From: Candidatus Omnitrophota bacterium
Lineage (GTDB): Bacteria > Omnitrophota > Gorgyraeia > Velamenicoccales > Velamenicoccaceae
Direction: 5' to 3'
NCBI GenBank assembly: GCA_003451585.1
Contig: DMEU01000013.1
Coordinates: 8,169 to 67,125, forward strand
Length of the DNA: 58,957 bases
A model generated the notes under the pieces. It had not been told where the DNA came from. It saw only the letters and a list, made by a program, of their open reading frames with translations, and did no database searches. The position numbers were made by a program, and so were the translations under genes. Below are positions 17,044 to 24,738 of this stretch, in pieces; the first letter of the stretch is position 1; the number at the start of each line of letters is the position of its first letter.

Positions 17044-17670
17044 TTAGAGGCGCTTTAGGGCGATGATTCCCAGTATGGCAAGCGCCATAAATATAACAGA
17101 GAAGATGTCGAAGTATTTTTCTATCGAGTCTTCTATCTTCTTGCCGAAGATCCTCAAAGATATGGCTACCAGAAAGAACCTTCCGGCGCGGCCTATGACC
17201 GAGGCCACGACCAGTATTCCAAGAGATATCTTAAAAAGTCCGGCTGTTATGGTTATCGCCTTGTAAGGTATAGGCGTGAACGCCGCGGTAAATATTGTCA
17301 GAAAAGCATTGTCCTGGTATTTTCTTCCCACTATCTGTATTACCTCTTCTAAGTGGTATGCCTGGACTATGAATTTGCCGACCGTCTCAAAAAGGCCCCA
17401 CCCTATAAAATACCCAAGCAAGGCCCCGCATACAGAACCCAGCGTGCAGATCCCAGCGTATACGAACCATTTCTTTTTTTGAGCCAGGACCATAGGTATC
17501 AAGAGCACATCAGGCGGTATAGGGAAGAAGGAGCTCTCCGCAAAGGCGATGGAAAAGAGCGCGTACGGCGCCTCTTTCTTTTTGGACCAGTGTATGGTCC
17601 AGGCATACATCTTTCTGAACCATTGCAACGGGGTTTTTAGGATACGCATAAATATTTTCATAGGCCCCAT
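17044..17670 (-). CDS. VTT-domain (DedA/YqaA-like) inner-membrane protein
   Basis: 208 residues with about five hydrophobic segments. The VTT (SNARE-associated) region is recognisable: ESSFFPIPPDVLLIPM, the loop GSVCGALLGYFIGWGLFE, and FTPIPYKAITITAGLFKISLG with its re-entrant proline. Members are phospholipid scramblase-like or transporter-like proteins of the inner membrane; relatives take part in undecaprenyl-phosphate flipping and membrane homeostasis. Two in-frame ATG codons (17670 and 17661) are possible starts. It is the only minus-strand gene between 1 and 26897. Confidence 0.85.
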   Translation of the reverse strand: MGPMKIFMRILKTPLQWFRKMYAWTIHWSKKKEAPYALFSIAFAESSFFPIPPDVLLIPMVLAQKKKWFVYAGICTLGSVCGALLGYFIGWGLFETVGKFIVQAYHLEEVIQIVGRKYQDNAFLTIFTAAFTPIPYKAITITAGLFKISLGILVVASVIGRAGRFFLVAISLRIFGKKIEDSIEKYFDIFSVIFMALAILGIIALKRL

Positions 17671-17754
17671 TATTATAACAAGAAAATAATTTTCGTCTAC
17701 GCATTATAACTTACCAGGGGCAGGGCTTATTAGTTCCATAATTGGAATATAATA

Positions 17755-17783
17755 TTGACTTTTACGGAATAATATGTTACAAT
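17755..17783 (+). promoter_or_regulatory. Putative sigma70-type promoter of the secretion/pilus module
   Basis: TTGACT (17755-17760), 17-base spacer, TACAAT (17778-17783). Five of six matches in both boxes. The predicted transcript has a leader of about 185 bases that includes the palindromic element at 17840-17925. Confidence 0.6.
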
Positions 17784-17839
17784 TATGCAAAATAACTAAC
17801 TGGAGTAAATTAGTAGCAGTCCAGTCCTTGGAAGTAATC

Positions 17840-17925
17840 GTGTCACTGCGATAAGCGAAAGCGACGAAGCAGTCTTTTAAAAGATTGCTTCGCAAAAAGC
17901 GCTCGCTTTTGACACATCCGTAGGA
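17840..17925. repeat. Nested palindromic (REP/MITE-like) element in the leader of the pilM-like gene
   Basis: The centre, 17865-17892, is a loopless 14-bp palindrome (CGAAGCAGTCTTTT facing AAAAGATTGCTTCG, one G-T mismatch). Flanking pairs AAGCGA/TCGCTT (17853-17858 and 17913-17918) and GTGTCA/TGACAC (17840-17845 and 17920-17925) extend it. The composition resembles the widespread GTCATTGCGAG...GAAGCAATC palindromic repeats. In RNA it would form a long hairpin in the 5' leader. The rest of the 303-base gap between 17671 and 17973 holds only the promoter noted separately. Confidence 0.65.
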
Positions 17926-17973
17926 ACGCTTCCGAACGCTGAACCGTTGCGTAAATCATCATTTTAGAGCAGA

Positions 17974-19392
17974 ATGCAAAAAAAACCATTTGTAGTCATT
18001 GAATTCAACGCCGCGACTATACGCGTATGCCGCTCTGTTGTGCGGCGCGGCAGGCGGGCGGTGACGCACTGTTTTTCTTTCCCACTTTCTGTTTCCTGGC
18101 AAGACTTGCCGCAGGAGATCCGCGCGAACTTCAAAAACCGCAAACTTCGCGCATCCAGCGCAGTTTTAATGCTCCCCCGCGACAAGGCTGTTTCACATAC
18201 GTGGGTCCTGCCATCCAATAACGCCGAAGAGATCAGCCAGATGGTGCGGTTGCGCGTCTTAAAAGAATATTCCGGCCTGGGTAAAGAGGATGTCGTTTAT
18301 GACTATAAAATCACAGGTACGGATAAAGAAGGCTGCGCTCAGGTAGTGGCCTTTTTATTACGGAAAGCTCAAATCCTGCGATATACCGAGGTTTTGTCGC
18401 GTTCGGGCATTGTGGTCAGAGGCGTTACATTAAATACGGCCGGCCTCTTAAACTGGTTGGAGTCCTTGGATAGTATTAAGAAGAAAGAGTGCGGCCACCG
18501 GGTCTTCCTCTTGAATGCCGACGATAGGTCATTCGATCTTCAACTTCTTGCGGAAGGAAAGACGATATTCAGCCGCAGTTTTCATGTCGCAGAGGCGGAT
18601 GAGAGGCAGGATACGCTCTCTAAAGAGGTAAAGTTGAGCCTTGAGTTATGCCGCCGTCAGCAGAAGGCTTTTTCCGGAGGCGGGCCTGAGGCTGATTTTT
18701 GCATTACCGGGGCCTCGGAAAAACTCTTAGGCCTGGACATCGATTCGTGGCTGGGTAAGGAATTTAAAGCTTTCGACCCGCTTGAAGAGGCGCGTTCATA
18801 CCTTGACCTTAAAAGCCCGGCTAATGGTATGTCTGTTTCATACGCCGCGGCATTAGGTTTGGCTTTGACAGGTTCATATGAAGGCCTGGACCTGACGCCG
18901 CCTGACATAAAACGAGAAAATGAGCTCTTGGAGCGCAAAAAGGCCTTTAAGCGGTGGTTTTTATCTTTGACGATATTATTCTTTTTTATCTGCTCGGTAT
19001 TCTGCGTCTCGGCGGAGCACAAGATCAGCCGTCTTTTCGATCTGAAGGCTAAGCTTGCGGCATCAGCCGGTACAGAAAGAGCGCTCGATATCTTGCTCCT
19101 GGAGCATTACCTTGACAAGGAGGTCCTTGGTGATGCGTTCATAATGGACGTATCGCGTAAACTTTTTGAAAATACCCCGTCCGGCGTTACTTTTTCGTCA
19201 TTGGATATTAATGATAGCGCTCTGGTCTCCATTGCGGGTGTTGCCGAGAATATAGGGGCCTTGACGCTCTTCTTCTCGAGGTTGAAGTCGGAAAGCTCTT
19301 TTAAAGATATAAAGATGGATTTTAACCAGGCAAAGGAGAAGCAGGATGGAGCAGACATTAAGTTTAAGATCTCGTGGCAATGCCGCCGTTAG
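17974..19392 (+). CDS. PilM-PilN (GspL-like) fusion, secretion/pilus assembly platform
   Basis: 472 residues. Residues 1 to about 305 form an actin-like ATPase fold of the PilM type, ending in the typical SYAAALGLAL segment. A PilN-like part follows: LDLTPPDIKRENELL linker, one transmembrane helix (about 327-346), then a periplasmic coiled coil and ferredoxin-like domain to the end. In type IV pili these are separate PilM and PilN; in type II secretion the same arrangement is one protein, GspL. It would sit in the inner membrane and connect the cytoplasmic ATPase to the periplasmic parts. The downstream gene starts 47 bases inside it. The pilus or secretion ATPase and pilins are not in the window. 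Confidence 0.75.
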   Translation: MQKKPFVVIEFNAATIRVCRSVVRRGRRAVTHCFSFPLSVSWQDLPQEIRANFKNRKLRASSAVLMLPRDKAVSHTWVLPSNNAEEISQMVRLRVLKEYSGLGKEDVVYDYKITGTDKEGCAQVVAFLLRKAQILRYTEVLSRSGIVVRGVTLNTAGLLNWLESLDSIKKKECGHRVFLLNADDRSFDLQLLAEGKTIFSRSFHVAEADERQDTLSKEVKLSLELCRRQQKAFSGGGPEADFCITGASEKLLGLDIDSWLGKEFKAFDPLEEARSYLDLKSPANGMSVSYAAALGLALTGSYEGLDLTPPDIKRENELLERKKAFKRWFLSLTILFFFICSVFCVSAEHKISRLFDLKAKLAASAGTERALDILLLEHYLDKEVLGDAFIMDVSRKLFENTPSGVTFSSLDINDSALVSIAGVAENIGALTLFFSRLKSESSFKDIKMDFNQAKEKQDGADIKFKISWQCRR

Positions 19393-20230
19393 CCGGCCTT
19401 TGTGGATACGGGAAATATTGAGCGCAGGCGCGCTTTTTTTGTGCGCCATCGTGACATTGCAGGGTTTATTGAGCGTAAACAGGATAGCGGCAGATAAGAT
19501 GCTCGATCTTGAGGGCCGCCTTTCTTTTATCAGCCGTTTTTCCGGGCCGGAAGGCCTGCCAATAAAACCCGTCAGGGGTTTTCGCGATGCCGACGCAGGA
19601 CAGGCCATAGGCGATATCAGGGAGCTGGCCCAGAGAGCGGGTGTGACGATCGAGAGGTTTGCCGTGGGGCTTGAGACAGGTTCTAAAAAAAATAAAGTCT
19701 CCGCGCTGCCGGTTGAACTAAGCGTTATTGTCCCACAAGAGGGATTTTTGTCTTTTATAGCCGGGTTAAGACAACTGGATTTTTTGGCCAGGATCACTTC
19801 TTTGAGCGCCAGGCCCGATACTTTAGGTGATGAAAACCTGCGCCTTGTTTTAAAGATGGAAAGGCTGCGACTATTATCGCCTGTTACGCGCAAGGCTTTG
19901 ATGAGAACAGCCATGGATCTTAAACTACCGGAGAGAAAAGATCCTTTTGCTCTCCATCCGGGTATAAAGATCTTTAAAAATATAATACAGCCCAGGCGCC
20001 GCATAGCCGATGCATCGATGGCGCCGCAGGAGACATTCGATGCCAAGAATTTCAGCCTTGTCGGTATCATAGACGACGGATGCCTGAAGGCGGTCATCGA
20101 GGACAAGTCGGCCGCGAAAAGTTGTTTTCTTGTAAAAGACGATGAAATAGGCGGTATGCGCGTGGTAGAGATCTTAGAACAAGAGGTTGTGCTGGAAGGG
20201 GCGTCCGGCCGTTACAGCCTGACACTGTAG
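19346..20230 (+). CDS. PilO-PilP-like fusion (GspM/GspC-like) periplasmic platform protein
   Basis: 294 residues: short cytoplasmic tail, one membrane helix (about 24-45), coiled coil, a PilO-like domain (about 85-190) and a C-terminal beta-rich segment (about 235-294, starting NFSLVGIIDDG) that resembles the PilP or GspC homology region, which docks onto the secretin. It is therefore likely to bridge the inner-membrane platform and the secretin encoded next. The start is supported by AGGAG eight bases upstream of ATG 19346; it overlaps the preceding gene by 47 bases. Assignment rests on order, topology and the C-terminal motif rather than on strong sequence signatures. Confidence 0.6.
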   Translation: MEQTLSLRSRGNAAVSRPLWIREILSAGALFLCAIVTLQGLLSVNRIAADKMLDLEGRLSFISRFSGPEGLPIKPVRGFRDADAGQAIGDIRELAQRAGVTIERFAVGLETGSKKNKVSALPVELSVIVPQEGFLSFIAGLRQLDFLARITSLSARPDTLGDENLRLVLKMERLRLLSPVTRKALMRTAMDLKLPERKDPFALHPGIKIFKNIIQPRRRIADASMAPQETFDAKNFSLVGIIDDGCLKAVIEDKSAAKSCFLVKDDEIGGMRVVEILEQEVVLEGASGRYSLTL

Positions 20231-20260
20231 GGCTAAACGCGCAATAGAGGCAAGAAGGAT

Positions 20261-21733
20261 ATGAGGAAAACATATATTTATTGTTTTGTGCCATTGTTTG
20301 TTTTTTTTCTTTCAGGCGCGGCAGGCGCCGATGACGGGCTGCAGCCGGCTGTGTTTAAGCAGCAGGCCCCTGTCGATAGGGTCTCTTTGGATATTAAGGG
20401 GATGGATATCGTAGATGTATTAAAGATGCTGGCCGCCAGATCAGATATGAACCTCGTTATCGATAAGAATGTGGCCGGCAGGGTAACGGTATTTTTAAAA
20501 GACGTACACCCCAAAGATGCGTTGGATGTGGTCCTTGCCTCCAATAACCTAGTTGCAAAGACGGATTCGGGCATCACGCGCATTATGACCGGCCAGGATT
20601 ATGAACAGGCGTTCGGTGTCAAGTTTTACGATGCCAAAGAGCTCAGGCGCATACCGCTAATGTATGCCAAACCACAGGACTTGATATCGGTCTTGAACCA
20701 GGTAAAGTCTTCCATAGGCGTCATCTTAGCCGACGATACTACAAACAGTATCATCCTTTATGACACAAAAGAGAAGAACGGTCAGTTGGCAAAGATGGCA
20801 GAGGATATGGACGCGCCGCTTAAAGCGCAGGCCTTTAAGTTAAATTACGCGAAAGCGGAAACTGTGGCATCGGCCCTTCTGGATGTTGTCACAAAGAACA
20901 TAGCACAGGTCAAGGCCGATAACCGGACCAATCAAGTCATAGTCATCGATTATGAATCCAGGATGGATAAGATAAGAGAGCTGGTCGCAAGCCTCGATGA
21001 GCGCACAAAAGAAGTCCGCATAGAGGCCAGGATCATCCAGATAAACCTGACCGATAAGACTTCTTTCGGTATAGACTGGGAGTATGTCTTGAACAAGAAG
21101 CTCGATATTAAGGGCGTATTTGGCCAGGTTATATCTACGACAGGGAATAAGTGGACTATAGGCACCGCGGCACCTAAAGAAGCCAACGATTACAAGGCGG
21201 TCATCGAGGCATTAAAGACCGTCGGCCGGACAAAGATATTATCCAGCCCGAGACTGACGGTTACTAATAATGAATCGGCAAAAATACTCGTCGGGTCAAA
21301 ACAGGTCTATGTTACGACCTCGGCGGTGCAGAGTCAGACCACGACTGAGACGGCAGAGAGCGTTAACTTTGTCGATGTCGGCGTAAAGCTCTTTGTGACG
21401 CCTAATATAAGCCACGACGGTTTTATCTCTATGAAGGTAAGGCCTGAGGTGAGTTCCGTTGTGCAGAATTATCAGACCGCATCCGGTAATATTATACCTA
21501 TTGTCGAGACTTCCGAGGCTGAGACGACTGTCTTAGTAGAAGACGGCTCGACAATAGTCATAGGCGGCCTGATGAAGGACGAGAAGATCAAAACCGTAAA
21601 CAAGATCCCGCTGTTGGGAGATATACCTTTCCTGGGGGCTCTATTCCGCAATACGATAGAGGACATAAAGAAGACCGAGCTCGTCATCTTTCTTACCTGC
21701 CATATCCTCGATTTTAAAAAAGTTGAAAAGTGA
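20261..21733 (+). CDS. Secretin (GspD/PilQ family)
   Basis: 490 residues, forming the outer-membrane channel of type II secretion or type IV pili. Signal peptide (1-22), then an STN/N0-like domain (residues 37-110: VSLDIKGMDIVDVLKMLA), one or two N1-type KH-like domains, and the C-terminal secretin domain with LVEDGSTIVIGGLMKD and the hallmark VNKIPLLGDIPFLGALF. It is short compared with typical PilQ or GspD (over 600 residues), so it has few N domains. AGAAGGAT precedes the ATG. Order PilMN-PilOP-secretin is consistent with pilMNOPQ. Confidence 0.9.
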   Translation: MRKTYIYCFVPLFVFFLSGAAGADDGLQPAVFKQQAPVDRVSLDIKGMDIVDVLKMLAARSDMNLVIDKNVAGRVTVFLKDVHPKDALDVVLASNNLVAKTDSGITRIMTGQDYEQAFGVKFYDAKELRRIPLMYAKPQDLISVLNQVKSSIGVILADDTTNSIILYDTKEKNGQLAKMAEDMDAPLKAQAFKLNYAKAETVASALLDVVTKNIAQVKADNRTNQVIVIDYESRMDKIRELVASLDERTKEVRIEARIIQINLTDKTSFGIDWEYVLNKKLDIKGVFGQVISTTGNKWTIGTAAPKEANDYKAVIEALKTVGRTKILSSPRLTVTNNESAKILVGSKQVYVTTSAVQSQTTTETAESVNFVDVGVKLFVTPNISHDGFISMKVRPEVSSVVQNYQTASGNIIPIVETSEAETTVLVEDGSTIVIGGLMKDEKIKTVNKIPLLGDIPFLGALFRNTIEDIKKTELVIFLTCHILDFKKVEK

Positions 21734-21751
21734 AACCCCGCCGTATATAAT
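21723..21751 (+). promoter_or_regulatory. Putative sigma70-type promoter of the NSS transporter operon
   Basis: TTGAAA (21723-21728), 17-base spacer, TATAAT (21746-21751). The -35 box lies inside the last codons of the secretin gene. The predicted leader of about 90 bases carries both hairpin repeats described at 21768-21842. Confidence 0.65.
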
Positions 21752-21767
21752 GAGCACATTAATGTCG

Positions 21768-21842
21768 CGATCCAGCGAAATCCCGCCAAAGGCGGGATGA
21801 GACAATAGGTTAACGATCCAGCGAAATCCGCCTTCGGCGGAT
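21768..21842 (+). repeat. Tandem direct repeat with two different hairpins
   Basis: CGATCCAGCGAAATC occurs at 21768-21782 and again at 21814-21828. Each copy runs into a hairpin: ATCCCGCC/GGCGGGAT with an AAA loop (21780-21798), and ATCCGCC/GGCGGAT with a TTC loop (21826-21842). The stems differ in length yet stay self-complementary. The second hairpin ends ten bases before the transporter ATG, leaving no Shine-Dalgarno sequence. Confidence 0.8.
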
Positions 21843-21849
21843 ACAGCGT

Positions 21850-23424
21850 ATGAGGCAGTTAAAACATAAACGCGATACGTGGGGCTCCAGGCTCGGCATT
21901 ATCATGGCCGTAGCCGGTTCAGCCGTAGGCCTGGGTAATTTTTTAAGATTCCCTACTCAGGCGGCCAGTAATGGCGGCGGCGCGTTTATGATACCTTATT
22001 TTATCTCGTTGCTGTTATTAGGGATACCGCTTATGTGGATAGAGTGGACCCTCGGCCGTTATGGCGGTGGTTTTGAGCACGGCACAGCACCGGGTATCTT
22101 TCACAGCCTGTGGCAGAAGAACCGTTTTATCAAGTATTTCGGCGTAATAGGCATCTTCGGGCCTTTTGTTATTTTCATATATTACACTTTTATCGAATCC
22201 TGGACCCTGGGTTACAGTTTTTACAGTTTAAAAGGGCTTTATGCCCAGGCAACAGACCAGGCATCCATGCAGGCATTTTTAAAAGGTTACCAGGGTTTAG
22301 AGAAGAACTCGTTTTTCAGCAGTATCGTTCCGGCTTATATATTCTTCCTCATAGCGTTTTCTTTGAATATCCTTGTGCTCTATCGCGGTATCAAAGGCGG
22401 CATCGAGAGGGTGGCAAAGATAGCGATGCCTGTGCTCTTGGGTTTTGGCATTTTACTTATGATACGCGTCTTGACCTTGGGCTCGCCTGATCCGGCGAAG
22501 CCTGATTGGAATATCGTCAACGGCCTGGGGTTTTTGTGGAATCCGGATTTCAGCGCTTTGAAGAGCGCTAAAGTCTGGCTTGCTGCCGCAGGGCAGATAT
22601 TCTTTACGCTAAGCGTAGGTATCGGCGTTATCCTGACTTACGCCAGCTATTTGTCAAAAGGCGATGATGTGGTGCTCTCCGGCCTGACCGCTGTCAGCGT
22701 CAACGAGTTCGCTGAGATCGTCTTAGGCGGCAGCATCATAATCCCGGCGGCTTTTGTCTTTTTCGGCCCAGGCCTGATACAGGCAATAGCTACGCAAGGG
22801 GCATTTGACCTGGGATTTGTTACTATGCCTCTGATCTTAGGCAAGATACCGTTATCGGCTCTTTTTGGTTTTATGTGGTTCGGACTTTTGTTCTTGGCAG
22901 GTGTCACATCCAGCATATCGCTGGCTTATCCGGCCGTGGCATTTTTAGAAGATGAATTTGATATCTCCCGTAAAAAGGCGGTTGCTATATTTGCCGCGGT
23001 AAGTTTTGCCCTCTGCCAGCCTGCGATATTCCTGTTAGGAAAAGGCGTGGTCAATGAGCTTGATTTTTGGGGCGGCACATTCTGCCTTGTTCTATTCGGG
23101 ACGGTAGAGGCCGTACTTTTTGCATGGGTCTTTGGTATGGACCGCGCCTGGGCTGAGATCCACCACGGGGCTGACCTTGCCGTGCCAAGGATATATAAGT
23201 TCATCATCAAGTTCGTTACGCCGCTTTTTCTCATTCTGATATTGGGTTTTTGGTTGTATCAGGAAGGGATACCTACGATATTCTTAAAAGGGGTGTCCGA
23301 GGCTGATAAGCCGTATATTTTCTGGACAAGGATAGGCCTTTTATTCTTGTTCGCCTGTCTTGCCGTCATGGTAAAGATAGCCTGGCGCAGGAAGACGGGT
23401 AAGTGGGAGAAGGAGCTGATATGA
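21850..23424 (+). CDS. Sodium-dependent transporter of the NSS (SNF) family
   Basis: 524 residues, about 12 membrane helices, the LeuT fold: symport of an amino acid or similar solute with sodium. The first helix carries the unwound signature AVGLGNFLRFP (about 25-35), with Leu in place of the usual Trp of GNxWRFP. Further helices contain GTAPGIF and the SSISLAYPAVAF segment of helix 8 that binds sodium. The next gene encodes a 34-residue membrane peptide, as in NSS systems with a MetS-type small subunit, which suggests a methionine/alanine-type importer. No Shine-Dalgarno is seen before ATG 21850. Confidence 0.9.
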   Translation: MRQLKHKRDTWGSRLGIIMAVAGSAVGLGNFLRFPTQAASNGGGAFMIPYFISLLLLGIPLMWIEWTLGRYGGGFEHGTAPGIFHSLWQKNRFIKYFGVIGIFGPFVIFIYYTFIESWTLGYSFYSLKGLYAQATDQASMQAFLKGYQGLEKNSFFSSIVPAYIFFLIAFSLNILVLYRGIKGGIERVAKIAMPVLLGFGILLMIRVLTLGSPDPAKPDWNIVNGLGFLWNPDFSALKSAKVWLAAAGQIFFTLSVGIGVILTYASYLSKGDDVVLSGLTAVSVNEFAEIVLGGSIIIPAAFVFFGPGLIQAIATQGAFDLGFVTMPLILGKIPLSALFGFMWFGLLFLAGVTSSISLAYPAVAFLEDEFDISRKKAVAIFAAVSFALCQPAIFLLGKGVVNELDFWGGTFCLVLFGTVEAVLFAWVFGMDRAWAEIHHGADLAVPRIYKFIIKFVTPLFLILILGFWLYQEGIPTIFLKGVSEADKPYIFWTRIGLLFLFACLAVMVKIAWRRKTGKWEKELI

Positions 23425-23525
23425 ATTTTTACGGATGGCTTTTTTTAGGCGTTTCTTGGTTTTGTATCATCAACCTTACCGCTTTTTGTTTTTATAAAGT
23501 TTTTACCAAGAGAGAGGTCAAATGA
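23421..23525 (+). CDS. MetS-type small subunit of NSS transporter
   Basis: 34 residues: MNFYGWLFLGVSWFCIINLT and then FCFYKVFTKREVK. It is a single hydrophobic helix with a basic cytoplasmic tail, and it starts four bases inside the transporter gene (ATGA), with GGAG upstream. Tiny partners of this size follow NSS transporters in many bacteria (MetP-MetS of corynebacteria) and are needed for transport there. The assignment comes from size, topology and position, since the sequence is too short for firm homology. The downstream lipoprotein gene overlaps its stop codon. Confidence 0.75.
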   Translation: MNFYGWLFLGVSWFCIINLTAFCFYKVFTKREVK

Positions 23526-23914
23526 TGAGGTTAAAAAATGCGATACTTTTGCCTGTAATTTTTGCGTGCCTGGTGTCTTTGAGCGGGTGCTTCTTTCTGG
23601 TGGCCAGCAGTATCGGGGCTGTAGGAGGATATGCCATAACGCGCGATACTATCCAGGGCGAATACGATGCCAAATACGATGCCGCCTGGAAAGCGGCCTT
23701 GAATGCCTGTAATATGCTTGGCGCGGTCTCAAACCGCGATTCCACTAAAGGCATTGTTGAGGCCCTCGTAGATAAAGCGAAGATAAAGATTGAGATCGCT
23801 CAATTGACCCCGGTGGCCATACGCGTAAAGGTCAAGGCGCGCAAGGGGCTTTTTCCCCGCCTGGGTACCGCTGAAAAAGTCTTCGTCAAGATCGTGCAAC
23901 AGTTGATAAAATAG
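23522..23914 (+). CDS. DUF3568-type lipoprotein
   Basis: 130 residues. Signal peptide with lipobox LSGC (Cys23), then a glycine/alanine stretch (SIGAVGGYAITRDTIQGEYDAKYDAAWKAALNAC) typical of DUF3568, where a Tyr-Asp-x-x-W-x-A segment is conserved, and a beta-rich C-terminal part. Function unknown; probably anchored to the outer membrane facing the periplasm. Its ATG overlaps the stop of the small transport subunit and GAGAGAGG precedes it, so it is co-expressed with the transporter. The nuclease gene starts inside its stop codon region. Confidence 0.75.
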   Translation: MMRLKNAILLPVIFACLVSLSGCFFLVASSIGAVGGYAITRDTIQGEYDAKYDAAWKAALNACNMLGAVSNRDSTKGIVEALVDKAKIKIEIAQLTPVAIRVKVKARKGLFPRLGTAEKVFVKIVQQLIK

Positions 23915-24714
23915 TGAAAAGGCCTTTTTACGCCCTCATTTTTGCGGTTCTCCTTGCCGCGTTAGTCCTTCTTTTTGCCGCTGTTTTCAGGAATTTATCC
24001 GTTGATTACGATCGTGTCGAGATAAGCAGGGTCGTAGACGGCGATACGGTAGAATTGAAGAACGGTAAAATGGCGCGTTATATCGGTATTGACACGCCGG
24101 AGACGAGTAAAAAGACCGCTAAAGGCTGGATAAAGGCAGATGAGCCCTTTGGCGAAGAAGCTAAACGTTTTAATGAAGAGCTTGTGCTGGGTAAGACGGC
24201 GCGCCTGGAATTTGATATTGTAGCCAAGGATAAATATAACAGGCTCCTGGTATATTGCTTTGTCACGTACGGAGACGGAGAGGTTTTGGCGCAGGAGGAA
24301 ATACTAAGGAATGGCCTGGCGTATCTCTATACGTTCCCTCCCAATGTCAAATATGTCGACAGGTTTGTAGCTGCCTTAAAGGAAGCCAGGCAGGCGCGCC
24401 GCGGCATATGGTCGCAGGACCTGGCCATCCAGTCGCAGGATGCCGCAGGTTTTAAGGGGCACAGAAAGATAGCCGAAGGCGTTGTCAAGAAGACGCGTTC
24501 TATGAAGAACCTTGTGCGCCTTACGATGGACGGCCTGGTCTTGGTGATATTCAAGAACGATCTTGATATGTTCTTAAACAGCGGTATCAGCCCGTCGTCT
24601 TTCTACAAGGGTAAGAAGGTCCGCGTGTTCGGTTTGATAAAAGAATACAAGGGAGAGCCCGAGGTGGTCGTGTCCCACCCTTGGCAGATAGAGGTAGTAG
24701 AAAATAGCCGCTAG
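23914..24714 (+). CDS. Membrane-anchored thermonuclease-like (SNase) protein with C-terminal OB-like domain
   Basis: 266 residues. An uncleaved membrane anchor (5-27) holds the protein at the outer face of the inner membrane. The SNase fold follows with VVDGDTVEL (Asp42, Asp44) and the catalytic residues Arg55, Glu63 (YIGIDTPE) and Arg110 (DKYNRLLVY), so the nuclease is probably active on extracytoplasmic DNA or RNA with calcium. A second domain (about 180-265), AEGVVKKTRSMKNL to SHPWQIEV, resembles an OB-fold nucleic-acid-binding module, which simple staphylococcal-type nucleases lack. The start is GTG 23914, overlapping the previous stop by one base. Confidence 0.85.
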   Translation: MKRPFYALIFAVLLAALVLLFAAVFRNLSVDYDRVEISRVVDGDTVELKNGKMARYIGIDTPETSKKTAKGWIKADEPFGEEAKRFNEELVLGKTARLEFDIVAKDKYNRLLVYCFVTYGDGEVLAQEEILRNGLAYLYTFPPNVKYVDRFVAALKEARQARRGIWSQDLAIQSQDAAGFKGHRKIAEGVVKKTRSMKNLVRLTMDGLVLVIFKNDLDMFLNSGISPSSFYKGKKVRVFGLIKEYKGEPEVVVSHPWQIEVVENSR

Positions 24715-24738
24715 AGTATCGGCTGACAGAGGAGAGAG

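Noticed and set aside
19198..20106. 302-codon minus-strand frame over the PilMN and PilOP genes
   Set aside because: It overlaps two well-supported genes, has no Shine-Dalgarno and no recognisable motif; typical by-product of codon bias.
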